Notes: a model not told the origin generated them from the letters alone. A stretch of DNA of 64,000 nt from Acuticoccus sp051016205 (GCA_051016205.1 CP136534.1:4092001-4156000), one strand, 5' to 3'. Positions 25,635 through 34,510 are shown, counted from the first letter of the stretch. Numbers and translations: made by a program.

Positions 25635-27551
25635 TCACCCCTTCTGGGGCGATTGGAAGAAGAACTCGTCCATCCTGTAAAGACCGAAGTGGGCGCCGGG
25701 GTCCCAACCATAGACCGCCTCGTCGGGGACATTCCTTAAGCTATCTTTCACCACGACGGGCTGGATGACGCCTTCCACCGTGCCGATGGTCAACACCTCC
25801 TCTGCGTGCAGCTTCAAGATGTCGTGCCAGGCGGCGGCGCGCTCACCCTCTGTCTGGGTGTTCAGCCAGGTGTCAAACAGCGACATCAGCTGAATGGCGG
25901 GCTCGTAATCGGGCTTTTCACCGCTCTCCCCGCCGCTCATGGCGTAAGCGCCCCAGGCAGGGCCGGCCAGGAACATGGTGGAGACAGGAACCCGCTCATC
26001 GGGTGGCATGTTGGCAGAGGCAAGGCCGTTGTCGAAGCCCGACCACACGCTCATGGCAAGCTCGCCCGAAAACGCGCGGTTGCGCATAACATCCCTCTGG
26101 GACGGGCGCGGATAAAGGTCGATCCCGATCTCACGCCAATTGTCTTTGATAAGCTCGAGCGCGTCGATCTCGATGGACTTCTCACCTGCCGTTTCCACGA
26201 TCAGCTCAAGGGGCTTGCCGTCGGGACGAAGGCGAAAGCCTTCACGGTTGCGCTTCGTGAGGCCCATGTCATCCAACAAGGCGTTCGCTTTATCGGGATC
26301 GTAGGCCATGGCGGACTGAAGGTGCGGGTCGTAGAGCGGGCTTTCCTCAAGGACGGTGTTGGCCGAGGGCTCGCCAAGGCCGAAGTAAAGGACGCGATTG
26401 ACGAGGTCGCGATCCACCGCCAGCGACAACGCCTGGCGGAACCTGCGGTCCCGGAACAGCTTGCGCAGCGCTGGATCGTTCACCGTCAGGTTCGGGTAAA
26501 TTGCGATGGCCGAAGCATTGGCCTGGGGCCACAGGCGTGTTGTGTAGTGCTCGTCCTTTTCGCCCTGCTTCAGAACGGGAAGGTCGGCAAAGGCAAGGCC
26601 GCGAGCCTGAAGGTCGGCCTCGCCCGCCTGAACCTTGGTGGCAATGAGGCTGCCTTCAGCAACACTCATGATCACGCGGTCGATGTAGGGAAGCTGCTGT
26701 CCTGTGGACGTCACCCTATGGAAGAAGGGGTTGCGCACCATGATGAACCGCCTGTCGGTGGGGTTCTTGGTGGCCATCCAGGGCTGGAGGGTGGGAAGGG
26801 AGGCATTGCGCGCGCCGTACATATCGTCACGCAGATTGTGAAGCGGCGCCCAGGAGCGCACGCGCGCCTCCTCCACCAGCGCGTCAATGGCCGCCTGGTC
26901 TCCGTATTTGGGGCTGAACTCTTTCAGGTAGTGGGCCGGGCGGTAGATGAAGGGGGGGCGCGCCTGTGCCAATGTCGGCAGGAAGCGCGGGTTCGGCGAA
27001 GGCCACGTGTAGCGAACGGTCACATCGTCCACCACCTCGAACGTGGGCAACTCCCCTTCGGCCAGCATGAAGGGGGGTGGTGTCGGCGTCAGTTCGGCGT
27101 TGGAGAGGATGTCTTCGAAGTAGTAGCGGAAGTCTTCCGCCGTGAAAGGCGCGCCGTCGGACCATTTGTGGCCGCGGCGCAGGTGAAAGGTGAAGATGCG
27201 CCCTTCATCCACCGTCACATCGCGCAAGATGTCGGGATGAAGGGTCAGCTCTTTGGTATAGCCCACAAGGCGCGCATAGCCCCATACGTTGATGAGGCGC
27301 ACATCTTTGGCGCGGCCGATGATGGTGTTGAGGTCACCCCCGTGGGTGCCTACCACACGGCCTTTGGCTTCAAGGTCCACCACCAATGGCTCAGCGGGCA
27401 CGCGCTCAGCGATGGGTGGCAGACTTGCAGCATCGGCCGTGCGATCGAGGGTCGGTGTTTCCGTCAGATCAAGGGCTTGTGCCGATCCTCCCCCAAATGG
27501 GGCAAGAAACAACGCGCATAAGGCAAGGACAAGGGGTGCGCGGGTCAGCAT
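25635..27551 (-). CDS. ABC transporter substrate-binding protein, family 5 (peptide/opine type)
   Basis: 638 aa with a signal peptide (cleavage probably after the AQA near residue 26). SBP family 5 features: FTFHLRRGHKWSDGAPFTAEDFRYYFEDIL, DRRFRQALSLAVDRDLVNRVLYFG and DPDKANALLDDMG. It is longer than DppA/OppA (about 530 aa), in line with the subgroup that accompanies long-loop permeases. It delivers the ligand to the two permeases downstream. The start codon directly abuts the stop of the ATPase gene (0 nt gap). The ligand is unknown; the divergent Asp/Glu racemase-like gene may hint at an amino-acid derivative. Confidence 0.93.
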   Translation of the reverse strand: MLTRAPLVLALCALFLAPFGGGSAQALDLTETPTLDRTADAASLPPIAERVPAEPLVVDLEAKGRVVGTHGGDLNTIIGRAKDVRLINVWGYARLVGYTKELTLHPDILRDVTVDEGRIFTFHLRRGHKWSDGAPFTAEDFRYYFEDILSNAELTPTPPPFMLAEGELPTFEVVDDVTVRYTWPSPNPRFLPTLAQARPPFIYRPAHYLKEFSPKYGDQAAIDALVEEARVRSWAPLHNLRDDMYGARNASLPTLQPWMATKNPTDRRFIMVRNPFFHRVTSTGQQLPYIDRVIMSVAEGSLIATKVQAGEADLQARGLAFADLPVLKQGEKDEHYTTRLWPQANASAIAIYPNLTVNDPALRKLFRDRRFRQALSLAVDRDLVNRVLYFGLGEPSANTVLEESPLYDPHLQSAMAYDPDKANALLDDMGLTKRNREGFRLRPDGKPLELIVETAGEKSIEIDALELIKDNWREIGIDLYPRPSQRDVMRNRAFSGELAMSVWSGFDNGLASANMPPDERVPVSTMFLAGPAWGAYAMSGGESGEKPDYEPAIQLMSLFDTWLNTQTEGERAAAWHDILKLHAEEVLTIGTVEGVIQPVVVKDSLRNVPDEAVYGWDPGAHFGLYRMDEFFFQSPQKG

Positions 27552-29411
27552 TCAAGCAGCCTCCTCAAGAGTGGATGTCAGTCCGGGGGCGCACACGAAA
27601 TGGGTGGGCGAACGCTCCACCATCACAGGAGCCTGGCCTGGCAAAAGTCGATAGGGTTCGGGCCAACTGGCCGGGTCGGACGCCCGGCCCGCGGACAGTT
27701 TTTGAAAGTCGAGCGTATCCTCAAGGCTCGCCTCCGGCACGGCGGCAAGGAGCGCCTGGGTGTAAGGGTGCTCAGCGTTGTCGATGACTTCACGCGTCGA
27801 TCCCAGCTCCACGAGGCGGCCTTTGCACATGACCGCAATTCGGTCGCACAGGTAATCGATCACGGCAAGATTGTGGCTGACGAACACGTAGGTGAGGTTC
27901 AACCGTTCCTGCAAGTCGCGCAACAGGTTGAGGACCTGGGCCTGGACCGACACGTCAAGGGCGGACACAGGTTCGTCGCACACCAAAATGTCGGGTCGCA
28001 GGGCAAGGGCGCGGGCAATTCCCACCCTTTGCCTTTGCCCGCCTGACAGGGAGTGGGGGTAGCGGCGCAGCATTGTGGCATCGAGCCCCACAAGGGCCAT
28101 CAGATCGCGCACCCTCTCATCGCGGCTTTCGGGCGTGCCGATATTGTGGATGACCAGCGGCTCGCGGATCACCTCGTTGATGGACATGCGCGGGTTGAGG
28201 GAAGAAAACGGGTCCTGGAAGACCAACTGGACCCTGCGGCGATAGGCCAGGAGGTCATCGCCGGAAAGGCCCGCCACATCCTGCCAGCCGTTCTCATCGC
28301 GCACAGTGACGTTGCCGCCTTCGGGCAGGTGCGCCCGCATGATGGCAAAGGCGACCGTGGATTTGCCTGAGCCCGATTCTCCCACGATTCCAAGGCACTC
28401 ACCGGCGTTGACGGTGAAGCTCACCTGATCCACCGCCGTCAGTGTGGGCGCAGCACCAAACCATCCGCCCTTTTTCAGGCGGAAGCGTTTGACAAGGTTG
28501 TTCACCGTGATGATGGGTTCGCCCTTGGGGACGCTGTCGCAAGGTTCGCCAAACGCCTCAAGGCGAGGCGTGATGGGCCTGATGGGAGCAAGCCTGTCGT
28601 CCATATCGAAGGTGGGAACGGCTTTCAGAAGCGCCTTCAGGTAGGGGTGTTCAGGCGCGCCGAAAATGGTTTTCGAGGGGCCGCGCTCCATCACACGGCC
28701 CTGGTAGACCACCACCACCTGGTCGGCCATGTTGGCGACGACGCCGAAATCATGGGTGATGAGGAGGATGCTCATCCCCATCTCTTGTTGCACGTCCCTC
28801 AAAAGCTTCAGGATTTCTGCTTGAATGGTGACGTCGAGAGCAGTTGTCGGCTCGTCGGCGATGAGGAGCGCCGGGTTGCACATCATCGCCATGGCAATCA
28901 TCGCGCGCTGACGCAGGCCGCCCGACAATTCAAAGGGATAGGAGTCCACCGCCCTGTCGGGATCGGGGAACTGGACGAGGCGCAGCATGTCGCGCGTGGC
29001 CTCGCGCGCACCGGCCTTGTCGAGACCGCTGTGAAGCTGCCCTGCCTCGCCAATCTGATCGCCAATGGTGTGGAGCGGGGACAGGCTCGTCATCGGCTCT
29101 TGGAAGATCATCGCGATGCGGTTGCCGCGAATGTCGCGCATCTGCGAGGAATCGCTCTTCAGCGCTGCAAGATCCACGGTCTCGCCGGGGGTCGCGGGGT
29201 CGTGGAACAGCATCTGCCCACCGGCAATGTGGGCCACAGGCGGCAAAAGCCCCATCACCGCCTGGGAAATGGTGGATTTGCCTGAGCCCGATTCGCCCAC
29301 CACCGCGAGCGTACCCCCCGCGGGCACGCTGAACGACACACCGTCCACCGCCCGCGTTACGCCGTCAGCCCGGTATTCCACCACCAGGTCTCGGACGTCG
29401 AGGACACTCAT
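27552..29411 (-). CDS. Dipeptide ABC transporter ATP-binding protein, two fused nucleotide-binding domains
   Basis: 619 aa. Two complete ABC domains in one chain: first GESGSGKST, LSGGLRQRAMIAMAM and LLIADEPTTALDVT; second GESGSGKST, LSGGQRQRVGIARAL and ILVCDEPVSALDVS. It is thus equivalent to a DppD-DppF fusion, as in GsiA/YejF-type proteins. Oligopeptide C-terminal extensions follow each domain (HPYLKALLKAVP; HPYTQALLAAVPEA). First gene of the four-gene operon ATPase-SBP-permease-permease. Its promoter must lie in the 258-base divergent space before the racemase gene. Confidence 0.95.
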   Translation of the reverse strand: MSVLDVRDLVVEYRADGVTRAVDGVSFSVPAGGTLAVVGESGSGKSTISQAVMGLLPPVAHIAGGQMLFHDPATPGETVDLAALKSDSSQMRDIRGNRIAMIFQEPMTSLSPLHTIGDQIGEAGQLHSGLDKAGAREATRDMLRLVQFPDPDRAVDSYPFELSGGLRQRAMIAMAMMCNPALLIADEPTTALDVTIQAEILKLLRDVQQEMGMSILLITHDFGVVANMADQVVVVYQGRVMERGPSKTIFGAPEHPYLKALLKAVPTFDMDDRLAPIRPITPRLEAFGEPCDSVPKGEPIITVNNLVKRFRLKKGGWFGAAPTLTAVDQVSFTVNAGECLGIVGESGSGKSTVAFAIMRAHLPEGGNVTVRDENGWQDVAGLSGDDLLAYRRRVQLVFQDPFSSLNPRMSINEVIREPLVIHNIGTPESRDERVRDLMALVGLDATMLRRYPHSLSGGQRQRVGIARALALRPDILVCDEPVSALDVSVQAQVLNLLRDLQERLNLTYVFVSHNLAVIDYLCDRIAVMCKGRLVELGSTREVIDNAEHPYTQALLAAVPEASLEDTLDFQKLSAGRASDPASWPEPYRLLPGQAPVMVERSPTHFVCAPGLTSTLEEAA

Positions 29412-29669
29412 GCCACGCTCCTGCTCAGCCTCTCAGGGCGGCCCCTTCGAACGGCATGGCCGCGAAAGAGCTCTTATATGTTTGATGGCACTTATCCATG
29501 ACGCTGGCAACGCGCCCTCATCCGCCCGGCACCTTGGCGAAACACTGTGCCACATCGGTGACGTTGCCTGGCGGTTGCGCAAAGTTCGCTGCGGGCGTCT
29601 TAATTGTCACAGGCCCCTGCTCGGCCTACCCCTTGGCTATACGGGCCCGCCTTTGCCTTTGGAGATGTC

Positions 29670-30356
29670 ATGAGCCTCATCCTTCTCGTCAACCCCAACT
29701 CCAACCAGGCGGTGACGGACACCATGTCGGACACTGTCGAGCCACTGCGCATCGATGGGGGGCCTGTGATTGAATGCATGACCATCGCCTCAGGCCCCTT
29801 CGGCATCCAGAGCCAGGCGGATGTGGAGGCGGTGACCTTGCCTCTGCGCGAGATTGTGGTGCGCCGCCAGGACGCGGATGCCTTCATCATCGGCTGCTTC
29901 TCTGACCCCGGCCTTGCAGTGTGCCGTGAAGCCACCACCAAACCCGTCCTCGGCATCCAGGAGTGCGCTGTCATGTCCGCGCTGATGCAAGGGGACAGAT
30001 TTGGCGTCGTTGCCCTTGCGCCGGCCTCCATCAAGCGCCAGGCCCGCGCCTTCAGGCAGATGGGGGTCGCCGATCGCTGGGCAGGCTCCGAGCCGCTTCA
30101 TTTGTCCGTGGAAGCCGCTGAAGAAGCCGCCGCATACCCAAAGGTCCATAAAGCCGCTGAGCGACTGTTGGAGCAGGGCGCCGACACCATCCTGCTTGGC
30201 TGCGCAGGCATGGTGCGCCACAGAGCGCCTTTGGCTGAAGCGTTCGGCGTGCCTGTGATCGACCCCACCCAGGCGGCCACCGCACAGGCCATGGGCCTTG
30301 TCCTGCTCAACGCCGCCGCTGCCGCTGAGACCGCCCCGCGTCGCGCCATCGCCTGA
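29670..30356 (+). CDS. Asp/Glu/hydantoin racemase family protein
   Basis: 228 aa from ATG 29670, with GGAG at 29661; an upstream in-frame ATG adds a non-conserved stretch. Cofactor-independent racemase fold: ILLVNPNSN at the N-terminus, one catalytic Cys in IIGCFSDPGL and the second in ILLGCAGM, with DPTQAATAQAMGLV at the end. This matches the hydantoin racemase (HyuE-like) branch. The substrate is not certain. It is divergent from the peptide ABC operon and 69 nt upstream of the XRE-cupin gene. Confidence 0.9.
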   Translation: MSLILLVNPNSNQAVTDTMSDTVEPLRIDGGPVIECMTIASGPFGIQSQADVEAVTLPLREIVVRRQDADAFIIGCFSDPGLAVCREATTKPVLGIQECAVMSALMQGDRFGVVALAPASIKRQARAFRQMGVADRWAGSEPLHLSVEAAEEAAAYPKVHKAAERLLEQGADTILLGCAGMVRHRAPLAEAFGVPVIDPTQAATAQAMGLVLLNAAAAAETAPRRAIA

Positions 30357-30391
30357 CGGCAGGCAACGCCGACGACCCGTACGGCTCGCAC

Positions 30392-30423
30392 TTGCTTCGT
30401 CTCATAATTGGGATAAACTCCCA
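30392..30423 (+). promoter_or_regulatory. Promoter of XRE-cupin gene with overlapping inverted repeat (possible leaderless start)
   Basis: TTGCTT at 30392 and TAAACT at 30414 are separated by 16 bases. The palindrome TGGGATAAACTCCCA (30409-30423) covers the -10 element and ends 2 bases before the ATG at 30426. Transcription would start at or next to the ATG, and there is no Shine-Dalgarno. The repeat could be the autoregulatory operator. Confidence 0.45.
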
Positions 30424-30425
30424 TA

Positions 30426-30989
30426 ATGGAGACAGCCACTGACATCCCGCGCTTGGACGACAAGATCGCAAGGCGCCTCAATGCACTGAGGGTTGAGCGG
30501 GGCTGGTCGCTAAACGATCTCGCGGCGCGCTCAGGCGTCAGCCGCGCGACTTTGTCGCGGTTGGAGAACGCCGAGGTCAGCGCCACGGCCGCCACGCTCG
30601 GCAAACTGTGCAGCACCTACGGCATCACCATGTCTCGCCTCATGCTCCAGGTGGAAGGCACCACCCCGGCTCTCGTGCCAAGGGTCGCGCAAACCCTGTG
30701 GCGCGACCCCGACACGGGGTTTGAGCGCCGCGCCGTCTCGCCCCCTGCCCCGGCCTTCGCCGCTGAGGTGGTGGAATGCATCCTCCCCAAGGGCGCGCAC
30801 GTCGCCTACGACCGCCCACCCCACACCGGCATGGAGCATCACCTGGTCCTCCTCAAAGGCACCCTGACGGTGATGGTCAACGAGACCACCCATCGCCTGG
30901 AACAAGGCGATTGCCTGCGCTACCACCTGGACGGGCCCAGCGCCTTCACCGCCGAGGAGGACACAAGCTACCTCCTCCTTCTTCTATGA
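30426..30989 (+). CDS. XRE family transcriptional regulator with C-terminal cupin domain
   Basis: 187 aa. Residues about 10-68 are a lambda-repressor-type HTH (LNALRVERGWSLNDLAARSGVSRATLSRLENAEVSATAATLGKL, given in parts in the family signature). Residues about 110-187 are a cupin barrel (HTGMEHHLVLLKGTLTVMV; LEQGDCLRYHLDGP), a likely ligand sensor. This architecture (PuuR/SutR-like) usually controls small catabolic or detoxification operons. The last codons overlap the start of the GNAT gene (ATGA), which is a probable partner or target. Confidence 0.93.
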   Translation: METATDIPRLDDKIARRLNALRVERGWSLNDLAARSGVSRATLSRLENAEVSATAATLGKLCSTYGITMSRLMLQVEGTTPALVPRVAQTLWRDPDTGFERRAVSPPAPAFAAEVVECILPKGAHVAYDRPPHTGMEHHLVLLKGTLTVMVNETTHRLEQGDCLRYHLDGPSAFTAEEDTSYLLLLL

Positions 30990-31531
30990 CGGGATCGAAC
31001 GTGACGGTTTCGATTGCCCCCCTCGACCGCGACGGCCTCGTTGAAAGGCTCGACGCCTTTGCCGGGCTCCTTCACGCCGCCGTCCACGCTGGCGCCAGCA
31101 TCAACTTCGTCCTGCCCTTCAGCATCAAGGAGAGCGCGGCCTTCTGGCGAACCAACGTGCTCCCCGCCGTCGCCTCCGGCGAGCGGATCCTGTTTGCTGC
31201 CACCAACGGCGAAGCTCTTGTGGGGACGGTCCAGCTGATCCTCGCCATGCCGCCCAACCAGCCCCACAGGGCGGAAGTAACGAAGCTGATTGTCCACCCC
31301 GAGGCGCGCCGGCGCGGAATTGCCCGCCGCCTGATGGCAGCCCTTGAAGACGCAGCGCAGGCAGACGGCCGAACCCTCATCACCCTCGACACCCGCACAG
31401 GCGATCACGCAGAACCGCTCTACCGGTCCCTCGGCTACATCACCGCAGGCACCATCCCCGGCTTTTGCAAAGACACGGCAACGGAGCGGCTCGACGCCAC
31501 AACAATCATGTACAAGGCCCTTCCGGCATAG
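30986..31531 (+). CDS. GNAT family N-acetyltransferase
   Basis: 181 aa from the ATG at 30986 overlapping the regulator stop. Acetyl-CoA-dependent N-acetyltransferase fold. Motif A reads VTKLIVHPEARRRGIARRLMAALEDAA, with the R-R-R-G-I-A pyrophosphate-binding loop, followed by LDTRTGDHAEPLYRSLGY (motif B). Translationally coupled to the XRE-cupin regulator, so the pair probably forms a small response module. Substrate unknown; such pairs often acetylate amines, amino-acid analogues or toxins. Confidence 0.92.
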   Translation: MTGSNVTVSIAPLDRDGLVERLDAFAGLLHAAVHAGASINFVLPFSIKESAAFWRTNVLPAVASGERILFAATNGEALVGTVQLILAMPPNQPHRAEVTKLIVHPEARRRGIARRLMAALEDAAQADGRTLITLDTRTGDHAEPLYRSLGYITAGTIPGFCKDTATERLDATTIMYKALPA

Positions 31532-31594
31532 TGTTGTCGGTTGGCAGGCGTCCAAGGGGGACGTGCCAAGCCTCTCCCGCCTTGTTTCAAGTCT

Positions 31595-31663
31595 CCCGCG
31601 GAGGGAGCCTCGCCTCAACCCACGCGTTGCTTTTCAGGGTTGACCCAAGCCTCCCTCCGCGGG
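31595..31663. terminator. Large stem-loop between convergent genes (possible bidirectional terminator)
   Basis: Outer arms CCCGCGGAGGGAGCCT (31595-31610) and AGCCTCCCTCCGCGGG (31648-31663) pair over 16 positions with one mismatch. Nested inside, TCAACCC (31615-31621) pairs with GGGTTGA (31637-31643). It lies in the 315-base space between the GNAT (plus) and MetE-like (minus) genes. No T-run is evident, so its role as a terminator is uncertain. The rest of this space holds no supportable gene. Confidence 0.45.
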
Positions 31664-31846
31664 GGCTGAATTGTAGTCGGCTCCGAAGGAAGGTCGGTCT
31701 TCCATCTCACCAAAGGAAGATGATGGGGTGCACGTTAAACGGTGGGAAGCTTCTGGCGGGGTGATCGCTGGTCTTGATGGAGAGGATTGGAGCCTGTCGC
31801 TACTCTATGAGGACGGCGGCAGGCTCTGTCGATTTTGCGGCGCTGT

Positions 31847-32869
31847 CTAAGACGCGACGGCAACGGGGCGGGATTCGAAAAGGTCCCGGCCTTCCACAAG
31901 AGCGCGGATCTTGGCGTCAGCGATGGGTCGCTTCAACATCCAAAAGCCGCAGTCGGGGTGGATGTAGCGCACCCTTTCCGCGCCTAAGAGCTTGGTGGCA
32001 CGGTCGAGCGCGCGGGCAATGTCGTCGGCGCTCTCCACCTCCGTGCGCTTCACATCCACAACGCCAAGACCAAGGCCGATGTCGGGGCGCAATCCACGGA
32101 AGACGGCAACCTCTTCGGCAGGTCTGTGGGCCATCTCCATAACGATGTGATCCACCTTCAATGCATTCAGAAAGTCGATCAGCTTGCCCCAAGTGCCCGC
32201 CTGGACGCTTTGGCCGCCATAGTTGCCGAAACACAGGTGAATGGCAGGCGTCGTCTTCACAGCGCCCAGGACGATGTTCGCCGCCTCGGCCGCCCAGGCC
32301 CACTCATCGGGGTGGCCTGGAAGGTTGGCCTCGTCGATCTGCACCACGTCGGCATCAAGCTGTGCCACCTGTTCGGCCATTGCCTCGGCAATGGCCATTG
32401 CAAGCTTCGGCGTGGAGCCGTAGTGGCGGTCCGACAGCGTTTTCGCCAGCATATGCGGCCCTGTCAGCGTGAACTTCAAAGGCCGTGTCGCAAGGCGTCT
32501 GGCACGGCTGCAGGCGGCCGGAAGGTCGAGCGTGCCACCCGACAACGGCCCCTCCACGATGCCCGCGGGCTTGACGCGAAACCCCATCCCCGCCTTCTCG
32601 CGAAACGACTGGATCTCCTTGAAGGTCAGTGCGGTGCGCACCCCTGCCATCGGCGAGATGAAGTACTCTATCATCCCGTTGGTCTCAGGGTGGTTCACGT
32701 CGAAGCGGTAGAGTTCGCCATCGCACACAAGGTCGATGCCCGCCGCCTCTTGCGTGGCGAGGACGACCCGGGTGGCATCCACCAGCGCCTGCTCGCTCGG
32801 CAAGGCGGCCAGCCAGTCGGGAATGGGATAAGAGCCGACCACAGTGGTCTGAATGCGCGGCCCTGTCAT
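31847..32869 (-). CDS. MetE C-terminal-like protein (UROD/MetE-like methyltransferase fold)
   Basis: 340 aa. Corresponds to the catalytic barrel of cobalamin-independent methionine synthase without the N-terminal half: TTVVGSYPIPDWL, CDGELYRFD, KFTLTGPHMLAKTL, VVQIDEANLPGHPDEW, IHLCFGNYGG, and YIHPDCGFWMLKRPIA. The His and Cys of HLCFGN, the Glu of VMEMA and the Cys of PDCGFWML fit the zinc ligand pattern. Stand-alone proteins of this type use various methyl donors and acceptors; methionine synthesis is only one option. It is divergent from the TetR-regulated permease gene, with 91 nt between starts and one candidate operator in between. Confidence 0.87.
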   Translation of the reverse strand: MTGPRIQTTVVGSYPIPDWLAALPSEQALVDATRVVLATQEAAGIDLVCDGELYRFDVNHPETNGMIEYFISPMAGVRTALTFKEIQSFREKAGMGFRVKPAGIVEGPLSGGTLDLPAACSRARRLATRPLKFTLTGPHMLAKTLSDRHYGSTPKLAMAIAEAMAEQVAQLDADVVQIDEANLPGHPDEWAWAAEAANIVLGAVKTTPAIHLCFGNYGGQSVQAGTWGKLIDFLNALKVDHIVMEMAHRPAEEVAVFRGLRPDIGLGLGVVDVKRTEVESADDIARALDRATKLLGAERVRYIHPDCGFWMLKRPIADAKIRALVEGRDLFESRPVAVAS

Positions 32870-32925
32870 AGTGTGTCTCCTCAGGTGGCGGAGAGTCGGC
32901 TTGACCGCGTTCTCCCCGCATAAGA

Positions 32926-32941
32926 TTATCTATTTGGTTAA
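32926..32941. promoter_or_regulatory. Candidate TetR operator 1 (degenerate)
   Basis: TTATCT-ATTT-GGTTAA. The right half-site matches those at 34511 and 37485; the left half is poorer. Located 20 nt before the ABC permease ATG and 57 nt before the MetE-like start, in their shared divergent promoter space. The TetR gene is second in this operon, so this would be the autoregulatory site. Confidence 0.4.
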
Positions 32942-32960
32942 AACTAGAGCCGAGACGTCG

Positions 32961-33803
32961 ATGTCGCAACACAGCGCCGAGATAAACCCAGCCGCCGAGG
33001 CGAACCGGGGCCCGTCGAAAGCCTCCGTGGGGCCCCTCGGCAAGGTGGGGCGGTTCTTCAAACGCAACGCCATCGCCATCTGCGCCCACCTTGCGGTCGT
33101 TGCCGCATGGCAGCTCTGGGTCACCCTCGCGGACGTGCCAAGCTTTGTGATGCCAAGCGTTGTGGAAACCCTCGGCGCGCTCTCCAAGAGCTACGACTGG
33201 GTCTACAACACCGCCATCACAGCAGGGGAGATCGGCGCGGGCTATGCCATTGCCGTGGTGTTCGGCGTGGGCGTTGCGCTCTTGTCGTCCTGGTCGCGCC
33301 TTGTGGATCAGGCGGTCATGCCTTTGATGATCAGCCTCAACATGATCCCCAAGGTGGCGCTGGGGCCGCTCATTATCGTGTGGTTCTCCTACGGCTTTTC
33401 CACCAACGTGATGATTGTGTTTGCCATTTGCGTCCTGCCCATCCTCCTCACCACCGCGCGGGGACTGAAAGAGGTGGAGCCTGAACTCCTCGACCTTGTG
33501 AAGTCGCTCAAAGGGTCGCGCTGGCAGATCTTCACGAAGATCCAACTGCCCAGCGCGTTGCCCTACGTCTTCTCAGGCATGAAGGTGGCGACCGTCTTGG
33601 CCGTCGCCGGTGCAGTGGTGGGCGAGTTCATCGCATCGGAAGCCGGCCTCGGTTACCTCATGCTCCAAGTGCAAGTGACGTTGGATACAGCGGCCATGTT
33701 CATGGCCGTGCTCTTGATTACGCTGATTGGTGTGGTGCTTTATGGCGTCGTTCAACTGTTGGAGTATCTGACCGTGCCCCGCGACAGCCGCGTGCCCCAA
33801 TAA
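32961..33803 (+). CDS. ABC transporter permease (SsuC/TauC/ThiX-like)
   Basis: 280 aa from ATG 32961; an open frame extends upstream across the divergent promoter but is not credible. Six hydrophobic segments; the BPD transport domain has AGYAIAVVFGVGVALLSSWS, LGPLIIVWFSYGFSTNVMIVF, the EAA-type loop ELLDLVKSLKGSRWQIFTKIQLPSALPYVFSGMK (in part) and GEFIASEAGLGYLM. Works with the ATPase at 38613 and the binding protein at 36425, although the three genes are dispersed over 6 kb. Only 4 nt separate it from the tetR-type gene. Confidence 0.93.
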   Translation: MSQHSAEINPAAEANRGPSKASVGPLGKVGRFFKRNAIAICAHLAVVAAWQLWVTLADVPSFVMPSVVETLGALSKSYDWVYNTAITAGEIGAGYAIAVVFGVGVALLSSWSRLVDQAVMPLMISLNMIPKVALGPLIIVWFSYGFSTNVMIVFAICVLPILLTTARGLKEVEPELLDLVKSLKGSRWQIFTKIQLPSALPYVFSGMKVATVLAVAGAVVGEFIASEAGLGYLMLQVQVTLDTAAMFMAVLLITLIGVVLYGVVQLLEYLTVPRDSRVPQ

Positions 33804-33807
33804 GACC

Positions 33808-34461
33808 ATGGTGGAAAAGGCCACACCGGTTGATCCCGACCGCAGACGTCAAACCCGCGACCCTGAGCGCACGCGCGGACTGATCCTCAAAGCAGCGCGG
33901 GAGCATTTTGCCGCCCATGGACTTGATGGTGCGCGGGTGGATGCCATTGCCGAGGCCGCAGGCGTAAACAAGCGGATGATCTACTACTACTTCACCGACA
34001 AGGACGGGCTTTTCGTCGCAACGCTTGAGATGATCTACGGTGAGTTGTCGGCCGCCAGCGATGCCCTCGTTCTCGACGCACCGCCCGAGACCGCCCTCAA
34101 CCGCTATATCGACTACATGTGGGACTACTATCGCGCCCACCCCGAAACCATCGCCATCCTCAACAGCGAAAACCTTCACGCCGCACGCCACCTCAAACAG
34201 TCGGCCGAGGTGGAGCGGCTGCAGCGCCCGTTCGTGGCAACCCTTGAGACGGTGCTGGATCAAGGGGCTGAAAGGGGTGTGTTCAAGCCCGACCTCAACG
34301 CGGTCAACATCCACATCACGGTGATTGCGCTGGTCTACCTTTTCATCGGCAACAATGCGACGCTGTCGGTCTATTTCCGCAAGGACCTGTCGACGGCACA
34401 GGCGCAAGAGGCTTGGCTTGCCCACATCAAGGCAACGCTTTCGGCCCTTGTGGGGGCTTAG
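33808..34461 (+). CDS. TetR/AcrR family transcriptional regulator
   Basis: 217 aa. The N-terminal HTH (about 20-66) is typical: TRGLILKAAREHFAAHGLDGARVDAIAEAAGVNKRMIYYYFTDKDGLF, cited in overlapping pieces. The C-terminal helical ligand domain resembles the TetR_C branch with YIDYMWDYYRAHPETIAIL. The HTH sequence VNKRMIYYYF is as in RutR-like and related repressors. Co-transcribed with the ABC permease gene (4-nt gap). Inverted repeats before three transcription units of this cluster (32926, 34511, 37485) make it the likely local repressor. Confidence 0.93.
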   Translation: MVEKATPVDPDRRRQTRDPERTRGLILKAAREHFAAHGLDGARVDAIAEAAGVNKRMIYYYFTDKDGLFVATLEMIYGELSAASDALVLDAPPETALNRYIDYMWDYYRAHPETIAILNSENLHAARHLKQSAEVERLQRPFVATLETVLDQGAERGVFKPDLNAVNIHITVIALVYLFIGNNATLSVYFRKDLSTAQAQEAWLAHIKATLSALVGA

Positions 34462-34510
34462 CCCGCCGGCCATCTCCACCGACCCTCTATTGACCCGACC
34501 CGACGTTTTT

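Noticed and set aside
25806..27521. 571-codon open frame on the plus strand
   Set aside because: Antisense to the family 5 substrate-binding protein; no domain, no ribosome-binding site.
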